The position numbers and the translations under genes are program-made. A stretch of 64,000 bases of DNA from Roseinatronobacter domitianus (GTDB lineage: Bacteria > Pseudomonadota > Alphaproteobacteria > Rhodobacterales > Rhodobacteraceae), in assembly GCF_023336755.1 (NCBI RefSeq), contig NZ_JALZWP010000012.1, positions 20,118 to 84,117 of the forward strand, given 5' to 3'. Below, in pieces: positions 1 through 7,859 of the stretch. How positions within the stretch are numbered: the first letter of the stretch is position 1; every line of letters begins with the position of its first letter. The notes under the pieces are model-generated. The model was not told the DNA's origin, did no database searches, and saw only the letters and a program-made list of their open reading frames with translations.

Positions 1-950
1 CGCGAATCCGCCTTCCGGCCCACCTGTTCATATAAGAGCGCCCGGTCATACCGGATCTGGCGCATCAGCTCATCCGGTCGATCTTTCCGGCGCCGGTTGG
101 CCAACGTCAGGACGTCTATCGCGCCAGCCGGCATCCCAAGCGCGGCCAGGGCCCGCCCCCGGAAAAGCAGCACCGCTGTGTCAACGGGGGTTTCGTTCGC
201 GACCCCTGCGGTCAGCCCAACAACCCGCTCCATCAGCGTCCGGTCCGTCGGCGTATCAAGCGCAAGCTCTGCGAAGGCTAAAAGAATGACTGGGTCAGTC
301 GGGTCAAGCGTCAGGAGCCGGTCTATATGGGCCCTGGCGTCCGCGGATCGCCCCTCAAGCTGCGCGATCTCGATCAGCGCCAGCCGTGTGCCGCGCTCAC
401 GTGGGAAGACATGGGCGAAGATGTCCTCGGTGATCGGAAGGTTGACCTGTGCTGCGATATCGTATTTTGCGAACAGAGAACCAAGGTCCGAAAGACGCCC
501 CAGAACACCCTGAAAATGCGCCTTAGCCTGATCAAACTCTTCCCGACGCAAGCGGATCATCCCCGCCATCCAGGCCGCGTCCGGCAGATCGCTCGCCTCC
601 TCCAGGGCAGCCAAAGCCGCATTCTGGTCGCCGTCATTCAGTGCGCAGATCCCATCAACAAATCGGCGCTCTTCCGTGGGCGTCATCAGGCGCTGGAAGA
701 ACCCGAGGCTCAGCCGGTCCCTTTTGGGCACCGCTCGGGCGGGTGCTGAAGCACCACGGCCGGATCTGTTCCGGTCATGGACCGTATAGAACAAACCGGT
801 CCCCGGGATTCCGGCTGTTGCCCGGTTACCATGCGGGCTGATCGTGTATTTCGCGCCGGGTGGGCCGAAGGACAACGACGCCGTCGACTTGCTCAGGTTC
901 AGCGTCACCCCTGGAGCAAGACGAACACGACGCCAGAACCGGAAACTCAT
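1..950 (-). CDS. DUF4236 + TPR-like protein (3' end beyond window)
   Basis: An open minus-strand frame starts at the ATG at 948-950, with GGGGGTG just upstream, and runs off the window edge without a stop. The first ~56 residues (start MSFRFWRRVRLAPGVTLNLS, then GIPGTGLFY) fit the DUF4236 domain, a short basic domain of unknown function that often begins membrane or secreted proteins. Alanine- and leucine-rich helical pairs follow from about residue 95, with TPR-like spacing (for example LNDGDQNAALAALEEA). It is the last gene seen in a minus-strand run with the thermonuclease gene, 12 nt away. DUF4236 is a firm family match; the TPR call is by eye; function is unknown. Confidence 0.75.
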   Translation of the reverse strand, partial: MSFRFWRRVRLAPGVTLNLSKSTASLSFGPPGAKYTISPHGNRATAGIPGTGLFYTVHDRNRSGRGASAPARAVPKRDRLSLGFFQRLMTPTEERRFVDGICALNDGDQNAALAALEEASDLPDAAWMAGMIRLRREEFDQAKAHFQGVLGRLSDLGSLFAKYDIAAQVNLPITEDIFAHVFPRERGTRLALIEIAQLEGRSADARAHIDRLLTLDPTDPVILLAFAELALDTPTDRTLMERVVGLTAGVANETPVDTAVLLFRGRALAALGMPAGAIDVLTLANRRRKDRPDELMRQIRYDRALLYEQVGRKADS

Positions 951-962
951 ATCACCCCCATT

Positions 963-1418
963 TTAGCAGTACCCGGCGCGCCGGATCCGGGACCGGGCTG
1001 CCGGGGTCTCTAGGTCACGATACCGGCCACCTGAGTAACGACGGCAGTCGAGCGCGTGTCCGTTCGCGACGGCGATCGCGGCGATGTCCTGCCCATCTAG
1101 ATAACAGATCCCGACCCACCTGTCGTAGGTCCGGGTTCCGTCCAACACACAAGCGACGGTTTCGCCCTGAACAAGGCGCGCCATGAAGGTGCGGGCCTCA
1201 CGGCCGACACGGGTTGAGGTCTCCGGCCCGTCCACTCCGTTGAGCCGGACGGGGGTCCCAGCCACGACGATCGTGTCCACGTCGCGCACGACCGTGACGC
1301 GGCCCTCCAGGATTCGGTCTGCTAGCGCCGGGGACGCCAGAACCCCGAGCAGGGCTGCAACCTTCCAGATTGAAATGCGCACAGAATTAGAGGGGCTCAT
1401 TTTCAACAGGCGCTTCAT
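963..1418 (-). CDS. Secreted thermonuclease (SNase-like) family protein
   Basis: A 151-residue protein with a basic start, a hydrophobic segment (about residues 19-33) and a likely signal-peptidase site after ALA, so probably exported. The mature part follows the staphylococcal nuclease fold: strand motif VVRDVDTIVV (usual DGDT replaced by DVDT), then RLNGVDGPE, then YDRWVGICYLDGQDIA, which holds the second conserved arginine. Family members are Ca2+-dependent nucleases cutting DNA or RNA. It is near the minimum length for the family. Its start overlaps the upstream 60-residue gene by ATGA, implying translational coupling. The altered acidic motif leaves activity uncertain. Confidence 0.8.
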   Translation of the reverse strand: MKRLLKMSPSNSVRISIWKVAALLGVLASPALADRILEGRVTVVRDVDTIVVAGTPVRLNGVDGPETSTRVGREARTFMARLVQGETVACVLDGTRTYDRWVGICYLDGQDIAAIAVANGHALDCRRYSGGRYRDLETPAARSRIRRAGYC

Positions 1419-1597
1419 CTCCGATCCCGCCCCGGATCCTTCCGCTCAAGGATCGCATCCATCTCGTTGCATTCCGCCCGCCAGATCTGATCGAGGCACT
1501 CATTCTCTGCCTGGTCATCAATCTGACGTCGTGTCTGTACCCAGCTCATCAGCTTCCGCCACCCGGCCCGGAGATGCTCAACCAGAGACCGCATCAC
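1415..1597 (-). CDS. Small hypothetical protein
   Basis: Sixty residues, highly charged, with an amphipathic N-terminal helix (MMRSLVEHLRAGWRKLMSWV) and an acidic/basic tail. No family recognised. It is kept because it overlaps both neighbours by ATGA junctions (1594-1597 and 1415-1418), the pattern of a real coupled operon, and no competing ORF fits the plus strand. It could be a small membrane-associated or partner protein for its operon. Confidence 0.5.
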   Translation of the reverse strand: MMRSLVEHLRAGWRKLMSWVQTRRQIDDQAENECLDQIWRAECNEMDAILERKDPGRDRR

Positions 1598-1968
1598 GCG
1601 GGACCTACTCTCGAAAAAACGCTCGGAGGGGTTGTTTTGACGACGGAGCCCCAGACGGAAACGCTGATCCGGGCGCGACGATCGGCAGCCAGATGTGCCG
1701 GCTGCAACTCGACAATCCTGATCCGAAGCGGGGTCCGCACGTCCAATATCGGACGCAGAAGGTCTCCCGCGGCTTCGTTCAGCACACCGATCCGGACCGG
1801 ACGCGACAGCCCAAACCGGGTTAACCAGCCCGACGGTCTCTGCGCAAAAGCCGCAACCGTCCCATCAGCTTGCGAATGCAACTCGACCGGGCTGTTCGGA
1901 GCGAGCCAAACTGGAGCGCGCTCCACGGCGAGCTCGGTTTTGTAAATCAGCGTCTGCATAGCAGTCAC
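1594..1968 (-). CDS. Hypothetical protein, faintly HIRAN-like
   Basis: First gene of the four-gene minus-strand run. The frame gives 124 residues from 1968; a second Met at 1959 is an equally good start. The middle (WLAPNSPVELHSQADGTVAA, then RIGVLNEAAGDLLRPIL) has a beta-rich pattern that loosely recalls HIRAN domains, which bind DNA ends in repair proteins, but key residues cannot be confirmed by eye. Its stop overlaps the next start (ATGA). Treat as unknown with a weak HIRAN hint; the nearby nuclease gene makes a nucleic-acid role conceivable. Confidence 0.55.
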   Translation of the reverse strand: MTAMQTLIYKTELAVERAPVWLAPNSPVELHSQADGTVAAFAQRPSGWLTRFGLSRPVRIGVLNEAAGDLLRPILDVRTPLRIRIVELQPAHLAADRRARISVSVWGSVVKTTPPSVFSRVGPA

Positions 1969-2015
1969 TTACATATAAAACTCGCCCCGATACAGATATG
2001 ATTATTGATTATGGT

Positions 2016-3821
2016 CTACTGAACGACGTCCTCGACCAGGGCGTGCGCTCCTTCCGAAGCGCGCATTTCCGATCCGGTTTCCTGATCAAAATCCATCCCG
2101 ATTGACTTGGTCGTTTTGGCGCCCAACTCCTTCAACATCTCGGTTTGCCGCAGCAGGTTCCCGCTCCCCTGCGAGAGCTGCCCAATCGCCACGTCGTAGG
2201 AGTCCTGCGCCTGGCGGAGACGGGTGCCGACCCCCTCCATACTGGAGACGAAGCCAACCACTTTGTCGTAGAGAAACCCGGCCCGTTTCGCGATCTCCTC
2301 CGCGTTCCGGTTGCGCCGCTCCACCGCCCAGACGTGGGAGACGGTCCGCAGCGCCATCATGAGCGTGGTCGGGGTCGCGATCGTGATGTGGCGTTCTAGC
2401 GCGTACTCGGTCAGCGCCCCGTCCTCCCGCAGCGCTTCGGAAAGCGCCCCCTCGATCGGGACGAAGAGGATCACATAGTCGACCGTGAACTCCTCGGCCG
2501 CCTGATACGCTTTCGCTGAGAGCCCGTTGATGTGGGACCGGATTGAGGCAACGTGGCGCTTGCGGGCGGCGGCGGCCTCCTCCTCCGTCTCCGCGTTGAC
2601 CGCGTCCGTGTAGGCGACGAGAGAGACCTTGCTGTCCACCACGAGGGACTTCCCGCCTGGGATCCGGACGACCACGTCAGGCCGGAGCCGCTCCCCATCC
2701 GTCCCGGTCCGGTGCGCCTGGGTCTCGTACTCCTCCCCCTCGCGCAGGCCGGACCGCTCAAGGATGTTGGCGAGGATCATCTCCCCCCAGGCCCCCTGTT
2801 TCTGCTGGTCGGACTTGAGGGCCCGGGTGAGCGCCGTCGCCTCCTTCGAGATGTCCTCGGACCGCTGCGTGAGGTTCCGGATCTCCGCCTTGAGGGCGGC
2901 CCGATCGTCCACGGTGGCCTGGTGGACCGCCTTCAGCTCCCGCTCAAAATGCCCCACATGCTCCTTGAGCGGGGTCAGGGTGGCGTTGAGCCGTTCGATA
3001 TTGGTTGCGGAGAAGGCCTCCCCCTGCACCTTGAGCGCCTCGCGCGCCAGCTCGCCGAACTTCGCCTCCATGTCCGCGCGCACCCGGGAGAGGATCTCGA
3101 TCTTCTCCGCAGCCGCCTCGCCTTGCGCCTTCAGCTCCGCCTGCAGCTTGTTGACCTGCCCGGTGAGGGCCTGCTTCTCCGCGCCGGCCTGGTCGAGCTT
3201 CCCGCGCAGGTCGCGCACCTGCCCGTCCCGCTCCGTGATCTGGGCGCGCAGGTCCGTGAGGGTCTCCGAGGTCCGGGTCGCCGTGGTCTTCGCCAGCGCC
3301 TCGGCCGCGCGAAGGTCCGCCTCGAGCTGGCTGATCCGGGATTTCAGCGTGCTGATCTCCTCGGATTTCGCCGTCCCGGCCGCCGTCAGATCCCGGACCT
3401 GGCCCCGGAGCGTGTCGGCCTGGGTCTCCCGGTCCCGGAGCGAGATCTCAAACCGGGCCTGGGCCGCCTCCGCCTCCTCCCGCTCCCCGCGCAGCTCGGT
3501 ATCGAGCGCGGAGATCCGAGACGCGTCCTCGCGCGCTTTCTGCGCGTCCTCGTCGAGCTTGATACGGAGTTTGGACAAGTCCCCGTTAAGACGGTCGACT
3601 TCCGTCTTCCGCTCCTCGGCGAGCGCCTCTGCGCGGTTCGCGCCATTCAGGGCGTCACGCAGTTCAGCCTCTCGCGCAACCAGAGCGTCCCGGAGTGGCC
3701 CACTTCCATCTTTTGGTCTGCGAAAACTCAAGACAAGAACGAGCAGCCCAAGCAACCCCAAACCCACCAAAACTGGATCAGTTCGACCGATTAGCTCAGA
3801 AAAATCAGAAAACTCTGTCAT
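2016..3821 (-). CDS. rmuC: DNA recombination protein RmuC
   Basis: A 601-residue protein using the ATG at 3821. The open frame extends upstream to 3974, but that part is not RmuC-like and overlaps the upstream gene. Residues ~16-33 form one membrane segment, ~40-290 a long coiled coil, and ~300-560 the RmuC domain with GAWGE (about residue 341), RPDVVV (about 380) and VVDSKVSLVAY (about 394). The last belongs to a PD-(D/E)XK-like nuclease fold. RmuC is known to limit recombination at inverted repeats and has been linked to defence against foreign DNA. It sits 19 nt after the 158-residue gene and may be cotranscribed with it. Confidence 0.93.
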   Translation of the reverse strand: MTEFSDFSELIGRTDPVLVGLGLLGLLVLVLSFRRPKDGSGPLRDALVAREAELRDALNGANRAEALAEERKTEVDRLNGDLSKLRIKLDEDAQKAREDASRISALDTELRGEREEAEAAQARFEISLRDRETQADTLRGQVRDLTAAGTAKSEEISTLKSRISQLEADLRAAEALAKTTATRTSETLTDLRAQITERDGQVRDLRGKLDQAGAEKQALTGQVNKLQAELKAQGEAAAEKIEILSRVRADMEAKFGELAREALKVQGEAFSATNIERLNATLTPLKEHVGHFERELKAVHQATVDDRAALKAEIRNLTQRSEDISKEATALTRALKSDQQKQGAWGEMILANILERSGLREGEEYETQAHRTGTDGERLRPDVVVRIPGGKSLVVDSKVSLVAYTDAVNAETEEEAAAARKRHVASIRSHINGLSAKAYQAAEEFTVDYVILFVPIEGALSEALREDGALTEYALERHITIATPTTLMMALRTVSHVWAVERRNRNAEEIAKRAGFLYDKVVGFVSSMEGVGTRLRQAQDSYDVAIGQLSQGSGNLLRQTEMLKELGAKTTKSIGMDFDQETGSEMRASEGAHALVEDVVQ

Positions 3822-3840
3822 AAAATAACCTCTATTCAGT

Positions 3841-4317
3841 CTACCCGACGATGATCCGCGTATCTTCGTCGTTCGTGTGCAAAAGTTCGAAATCTGTTCC
3901 AGTCCAACGGGCCTTACACCGCTCACGCCGATAGGTGTCACCCTGGTTCCAAACGGTTCCCAGCAGGTCTTCAATCAGGTCATCTAGGATCACGTCCTCC
4001 CCCACCTCGAGATCAGGTGGCAGTAGATAAGCGGCGAAAGGCAGATCCCACGCATATGGATAACGAAAGGTCCATGGAATGATGACGTCCCACTCTTGCG
4101 AAAGTCCGAAAAACTGGGTGGCACGATAATCCCCATCGCAACGGACCTCTCCGGTCTCTCGGTGCTGTACGACCTGATATTTTGTCTGGATTTCAGGGTT
4201 TGGCTCAATCTTCTTGATAAGCGGGCGAAACCCCTGCTTCACAGCCCTATTCATGGCCTTCAGGCTGCGCGCCGTAGAGATACGTCGGATCTCAGGGGCC
4301 GGTTCAAACGGGGTCAT
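3841..4317 (-). CDS. Hypothetical protein
   Basis: A 158-residue soluble protein with no signal or membrane segment. It is rich in aromatic residues in the middle (FFGLSQEWDVIIPWTFRYPY) with an acidic stretch near 105-120 (EVGEDVILDDLIEDLLG). No family recognised. Its start overlaps the preceding 84-residue gene by 14 nt and its stop lies 19 nt before rmuC, so the three are probably one transcript. The same-strand overlap supports it being real; function unknown. Confidence 0.6.
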   Translation of the reverse strand: MTPFEPAPEIRRISTARSLKAMNRAVKQGFRPLIKKIEPNPEIQTKYQVVQHRETGEVRCDGDYRATQFFGLSQEWDVIIPWTFRYPYAWDLPFAAYLLPPDLEVGEDVILDDLIEDLLGTVWNQGDTYRRERCKARWTGTDFELLHTNDEDTRIIVG

Positions 4318-4558
4318 GTGGGATAATCCTTATGGTGGGAGCCTCAAGGCGAAAGCTGACGCAGAGATCTGGTTTCGACTGAAACAGGCGCAGCGCATCC
4401 TGCTCTGGAAGTTGATCAATCTGAACGACCGCGTAATCACACAATCGGCAGCGTCCCTCCTCCAACTGGCCACGGCTCACCCCTTTCGGGCAGTGAACCC
4501 GTTTTAGGAAGTTGCCGTCATCGTCCCAAAGTGTCTTGGTGATCGGGTTATACTGCAT
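4304..4558 (-). CDS. Small hypothetical protein with Cys pair
   Basis: Eighty-four residues starting MQYNPITKTLWDDDGNFLKR. It carries CPKG followed by CRLC, three cysteines spaced like a partial zinc ribbon, and then VVQIDQLPEQDALRLF. The opening resembles small uncharacterised proteins seen in accessory regions of other proteobacteria (from memory, unverified). It begins 8 nt after the DUF499-like gene stops and overlaps the next gene by 14 nt. A metal-binding adaptor is possible, not shown. Confidence 0.55.
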   Translation of the reverse strand: MQYNPITKTLWDDDGNFLKRVHCPKGVSRGQLEEGRCRLCDYAVVQIDQLPEQDALRLFQSKPDLCVSFRLEAPTIRIIPHDPV

Positions 4559-4566
4559 GGGACGTT

Positions 4567-5481
4567 TTACTCCTCGGCTTCTGCAGGCTTGAGGCTCACC
4601 AGGTCAGAATTATTCGCCACATCGCCGCACAGTCGCTTGCGCGCGATCTCTAGCTTTTCAGCGGGGGTGGCCGGCTGCCAGCGCTCTACGAACTTGAAAA
4701 TCTTGTGAAGCTCGGTTCGGATCTCGCGGGCCCTACGGTCTGAAAAGACGACCCCCTCAGGCTCAGAAGCAACGAGGACAGCCCCCGGCACGCGGCGAAC
4801 CGCCTCACTGAAAGAAAAAATAAAACCCAGGTGTGCCAACAGCGCTTCATCATCAGGTCGTTCCGAGGCCTGACCAACATGGTTGAGATATGACAGCCAT
4901 CCATCCACAAGGATTAGGCAGGGCGAATGGTCGGATAAAACGTTCATGAGGAGATTAGACGGAGGAGGAGTTCCCGTACGATCATGATCCGCAACGATCT
5001 CATAGGCTTCCCGCCCACCGATCTGCCAGGCGATCTCACCCCACAGGGTTTTGATTTCAAAATCATCCAAGGCATCACCCACCACGCGCGGATGGCTGAC
5101 TCCCCCCGTGATCACAACCCTATTTATTTTCTCGGGCAGGGCCGTCGAAGCCTCGGAAAATAGGCCGCGAAGCTCTGGGACGTTCAAAGAGGCCCCTGCA
5201 CCGACCATATGATATAGCGCCAAGAGAGCGTGTGTTTTCCCGCCGCCCGAGCGCGCGTCCAGTTCATATATACTCGGCAGAAAGTTACCCGAGAGCCCAC
5301 CAGCAACACGAATCATAAGATCGCGCAGCCCCGCAGTAAAATAGGTCTCTCGGAAGAATGCTTGGGGCGACCAAAATCTTTGCTCCGACAGTTTCGGTGG
5401 AATTCGGATATCCAGAGACCCCAAACCCTCATTGAGAAGTGCGACACTGGCACATGCGCTATTCTTTAAATTTTCAACCAT
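4567..5481 (-). CDS. Short DUF499-like ATPase (likely C-terminally truncated)
   Basis: A 304-residue protein matching the N-terminal ATPase part of DUF499 proteins, AAA+-like NTPases usually around 1,000 residues and often found in defence or restriction-type islands. Visible: a Walker A-like motif SGGGKTH (about residues 76-83), LWGEIAWQIGG (about 145-155), and a Walker B position reading LILVDGW where, from memory, the family reads ILIDEW. The catalytic acidic residue therefore appears replaced by Gly. The frame stops at 4567 and no DUF499 remainder is seen downstream. It may be a decayed remnant or a stand-alone nucleotide-binding protein; it lies in a run leading to rmuC. Confidence 0.65.
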   Translation of the reverse strand: MVENLKNSACASVALLNEGLGSLDIRIPPKLSEQRFWSPQAFFRETYFTAGLRDLMIRVAGGLSGNFLPSIYELDARSGGGKTHALLALYHMVGAGASLNVPELRGLFSEASTALPEKINRVVITGGVSHPRVVGDALDDFEIKTLWGEIAWQIGGREAYEIVADHDRTGTPPPSNLLMNVLSDHSPCLILVDGWLSYLNHVGQASERPDDEALLAHLGFIFSFSEAVRRVPGAVLVASEPEGVVFSDRRAREIRTELHKIFKFVERWQPATPAEKLEIARKRLCGDVANNSDLVSLKPAEAEE

Positions 5482-5525
5482 AGCATTAGGATACTTTTAT
5501 TCATATTTTCAAAGCATTATTTCGC

Positions 5526-6245
5526 TCAAAGTAGCTGGCAGTTCTGCGCGCCGTAAGCGCGCATCCAGACGGTCGGACGCATTTCTTCATCCGATAGAAA
5601 CGTACGAACGCAGAACATGGGCAGACGAGGCAGTACGGAGACAAATCGTCCCCATTCACACTCGATAGGGAAGTCCTGCACCCAGCCCGACCATGTCCCA
5701 GGCATCATGGCCCGATAATGCTGCCCATCATGCTCAGGGATGACCTCCTCATTCTCCCAAGACTGGAAGATCTGTTTCGCCTCCGCATCGATGTGGGGAA
5801 GAATGGGCGCATGGAAATCAACCTCAGACCGCTCGACGAAGCGCTCAAGGGCATGCTTCCCGAAGCTCACGCCTTCGGTCCAGATTGAAATCCCCGCGCG
5901 GCGCGCTTGGAAGCGCACTCCGATGTAGGTGATCGCCTGATCGTTGTATTTCAGGAGTTCATCCGGCTTCTGAAACGTCATCGTTTTAACGTATCGGCCC
6001 ACCAGCAAGAACCGCTTGCCACAGGAAGAGGCGGAGACATTGGTCACTCCAGTTTGACGTTTTGCCCGCGCCAGAAGTCGCTTGACGCTTTTGGCGTTGG
6101 GACGTGCTTCCATGATCATATCAAACAGGCGTTCCGGAACTAGGGGCTGGCTGGATGCTGTCGTCAAAGCCTCTCGGGCCCGTCCTCGCTTGAAAGACTC
6201 TCTCATGGACTTGGATGTCGAAAATTCCCCGTGACGCATCTGCAT
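5526..6245 (-). CDS. Hypothetical protein
   Basis: About 239 residues if started at the Met at 6245; the frame extends to 6293 but the extra 16 residues are unremarkable. The N-terminal 50 residues are basic. The middle holds RFLLVGRYVKTMTF and SFGKHALERFVERSEVD, the latter like a conserved helix found in some toxin or nuclease folds, but no family can be named. No membrane segment. An AT-rich upstream region (6246-6369) with an inverted repeat probably holds its promoter. Base composition and codon use fit the neighbours. Confidence 0.6.
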   Translation of the reverse strand: MQMRHGEFSTSKSMRESFKRGRAREALTTASSQPLVPERLFDMIMEARPNAKSVKRLLARAKRQTGVTNVSASSCGKRFLLVGRYVKTMTFQKPDELLKYNDQAITYIGVRFQARRAGISIWTEGVSFGKHALERFVERSEVDFHAPILPHIDAEAKQIFQSWENEEVIPEHDGQHYRAMMPGTWSGWVQDFPIECEWGRFVSVLPRLPMFCVRTFLSDEEMRPTVWMRAYGAQNCQLL

Positions 6246-6322
6246 AGGCCTGTCCTCCCGCTCCCCATCCGATTCGCTGTCTGTGAGACACACTTATGGG
6301 GAACGACAATTACTGTCAAGTT

Positions 6323-6365
6323 GGGTGTAAATTTTCAATATAATACCTGAATTAACATTACACCC
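6323..6365. promoter_or_regulatory. AT-rich inverted repeat, candidate operator
   Basis: GGGTGTAA at 6323-6330 and its exact complement TTACACCC at 6358-6365 flank an AT-rich core between the minus-strand genes ending at 6370 and starting at 6245. Just outside it, TGTCAAGTT at 6314-6322 recurs upstream of the MerR gene (7056-7064). A promoter/operator for the 5526-6245 gene is the simplest reading; no binding protein is proven. Confidence 0.3.
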
Positions 6366-6369
6366 CATG

Positions 6370-6963
6370 TTAAGTTAACCTCCCAGAACTCCACACACAT
6401 TCCTCTACAGCCGCCCTTAATGGCGTCCCGACCCCAACGGGTGCGCGCCGCATGTAGTCAAGGGATGCCTGCCGCTCAGATTGCGAAAAATCATCAGACA
6501 GAACGCTCAGCGCTCGCCGCACTGAGAACGAGGCGCCATCGGACAGGCGCGCGGTGAAGTTGGGTGGCAGTGCGGTCCAGATGACCGCATCAAAGTCAGC
6601 TTGACCCAGGAACTCTTCAATACCCTGAACAGCAGACGGGTGCCGAAGCGCGGCACGTCCGCTGGCCGCACCAGACACCGCGACAGCCCATCCCACATCT
6701 TCTTTGTGGTAAAGACCCTCGCGCGCCGCAAGGTTATCAACGGCATCACCGATATTACTGAAGGCGCTCTGCGCAACAAAGGTCCGGCAGGGAGCGCCAT
6801 GCTCCTCATCAATGACAAGCGTCAACCGTCGCCGCCCATCCGGACCCGAGATGCGGCTAAACTCGAGAGGAAGGTGAGGCCCGGCCAGCCTGAAGTCACT
6901 CTGAACCATCAAGTTTCGCGGATCCCAGATCAGAGACCCCCAAGCGCAAACACCAACCTTCAC
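6370..6963 (-). CDS. Hypothetical protein, possibly gamma-glutamylcyclotransferase-like
   Basis: A 197-residue soluble protein beginning MKVGVCAWGSLIWDPRNL. The GSLIW start, then FSRISGPDGRRRLTLVID and FDAVIWTALPPNF, are features of a widespread uncharacterised family that recalls the GGCT-like fold, where a short GSL loop binds substrate. The catalytic glutamate cannot be located with confidence. It starts 158 nt from the divergent MerR gene, so the shared intergenic DNA may control both. Confidence 0.55.
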   Translation of the reverse strand: MKVGVCAWGSLIWDPRNLMVQSDFRLAGPHLPLEFSRISGPDGRRRLTLVIDEEHGAPCRTFVAQSAFSNIGDAVDNLAAREGLYHKEDVGWAVAVSGAASGRAALRHPSAVQGIEEFLGQADFDAVIWTALPPNFTARLSDGASFSVRRALSVLSDDFSQSERQASLDYMRRAPVGVGTPLRAAVEECVWSSGRLT

Positions 6964-7055
6964 GAAACCATCACATTCGAGCTATTGAACATATTTATCC
7001 TCGATCCATCTTCTTTTGTGTACTGCGCTGCGAGCGCCATATGTAAACTATTATT

Positions 7056-7092
7056 TGTCAAGTTTAGCGTAACATCACATTTTATGTTGACA
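7056..7092. promoter_or_regulatory. Inverted repeat in the promoter region of the MerR operon
   Basis: TGTCAA at 7056-7061 and its complement TTGACA at 7087-7092 are separated by 25 AT-rich bases, 30 nt before the MerR gene. A -35-like TTGTCA (7055-7060) and a poor -10-like TTTTAT (7080-7085) would be 19 bp apart, the wide spacing typical of MerR-controlled promoters. Autoregulation is inferred, not shown. Confidence 0.3.
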
Positions 7093-7121
7093 CTCAACAA
7101 AACAGATGGCAGAAGGCCATC

Positions 7122-7859
7122 ATGATTGAACATGACAACGACCTCACCCTCGAAGAAATCAGCAAAGAGACCGACGTTTCCATCCGAACCCTGCGGTCCT
7201 GGATTGACGAAGGCCTACTGGAACCGCCCGACAAATCCGGACGTGGCGCCCGCTATCCGCGAGAAAACGTGGACCGCGTATGGTCGGTTCTGGCCTTGAA
7301 GGCGCAGAAGCGGTCGCTGAAGGAGATCGCTGAAATGTTCATTATGGCCGGCCCTTCGGACTTCCAGGATTGGGCAGCGCAAGCGCCCCGATCAAACACG
7401 AACGTGATCGCTTCCTATGTAGAGAATAATGTTCCACAGGAGGCGCGCGGCACGCCCACCAAGCCGCAATCTTTCGTTCATCTGGATGATCCCGATGTGT
7501 CGGCATCGATGTCGCCGGAAAAGCAGGACTACCTGCGCCGGAAACACATGCCGACGGGTGGCCGTCCGGACAAACCCCGGATGAGCAGCCGTGCACGACG
7601 TGAGGAGGAAATCACCGCAATTGAAGACCTGATCCCTGAACTCGAACGCATTTTAGGCTCAGTGAAACCCCCAAGGCGGGTCAGATCGGAACCATGGATC
7701 CGATTACCCGTCACGTTCGGCTTCGAACTCTCTGTACGCGGCGATCTATCGCCCCGTGAGAGGCACGTTTTCGAACAATTCGCGGGCGAACTCAGAGCCT
7801 TGTTAAGAAGAAGGGATCAAGATGAACGAACTGAACTTTACCCTGACGGCCGGCGTTGA
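7122..7859 (+). CDS. MerR-family transcriptional regulator
   Basis: A 245-residue protein with an N-terminal winged helix (about residues 8-75): LTLEEISKETDVSIRTLRSW, then RGARYPRENVDRVWSVLALK, the MerR-type helix and wing. MerR proteins usually twist promoters with long spacers. The rest (about 90-245) has no recognised ligand domain and no cysteine cluster, so it is not an obvious metal sensor. An AGAAGG ribosome site precedes the ATG. The next gene (vWA) starts 38 nt before this one ends, so the regulator probably controls the vWA/MoxR genes that follow. Confidence 0.8.
   Translation: MIEHDNDLTLEEISKETDVSIRTLRSWIDEGLLEPPDKSGRGARYPRENVDRVWSVLALKAQKRSLKEIAEMFIMAGPSDFQDWAAQAPRSNTNVIASYVENNVPQEARGTPTKPQSFVHLDDPDVSASMSPEKQDYLRRKHMPTGGRPDKPRMSSRARREEEITAIEDLIPELERILGSVKPPRRVRSEPWIRLPVTFGFELSVRGDLSPRERHVFEQFAGELRALLRRRDQDERTELYPDGRR

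Noticed and set aside
2553..3828. Long plus-strand frames opposite rmuC
   Set aside because: Low-complexity Arg/Ser/Leu translations; RmuC on the minus strand has clear domains and proper length.
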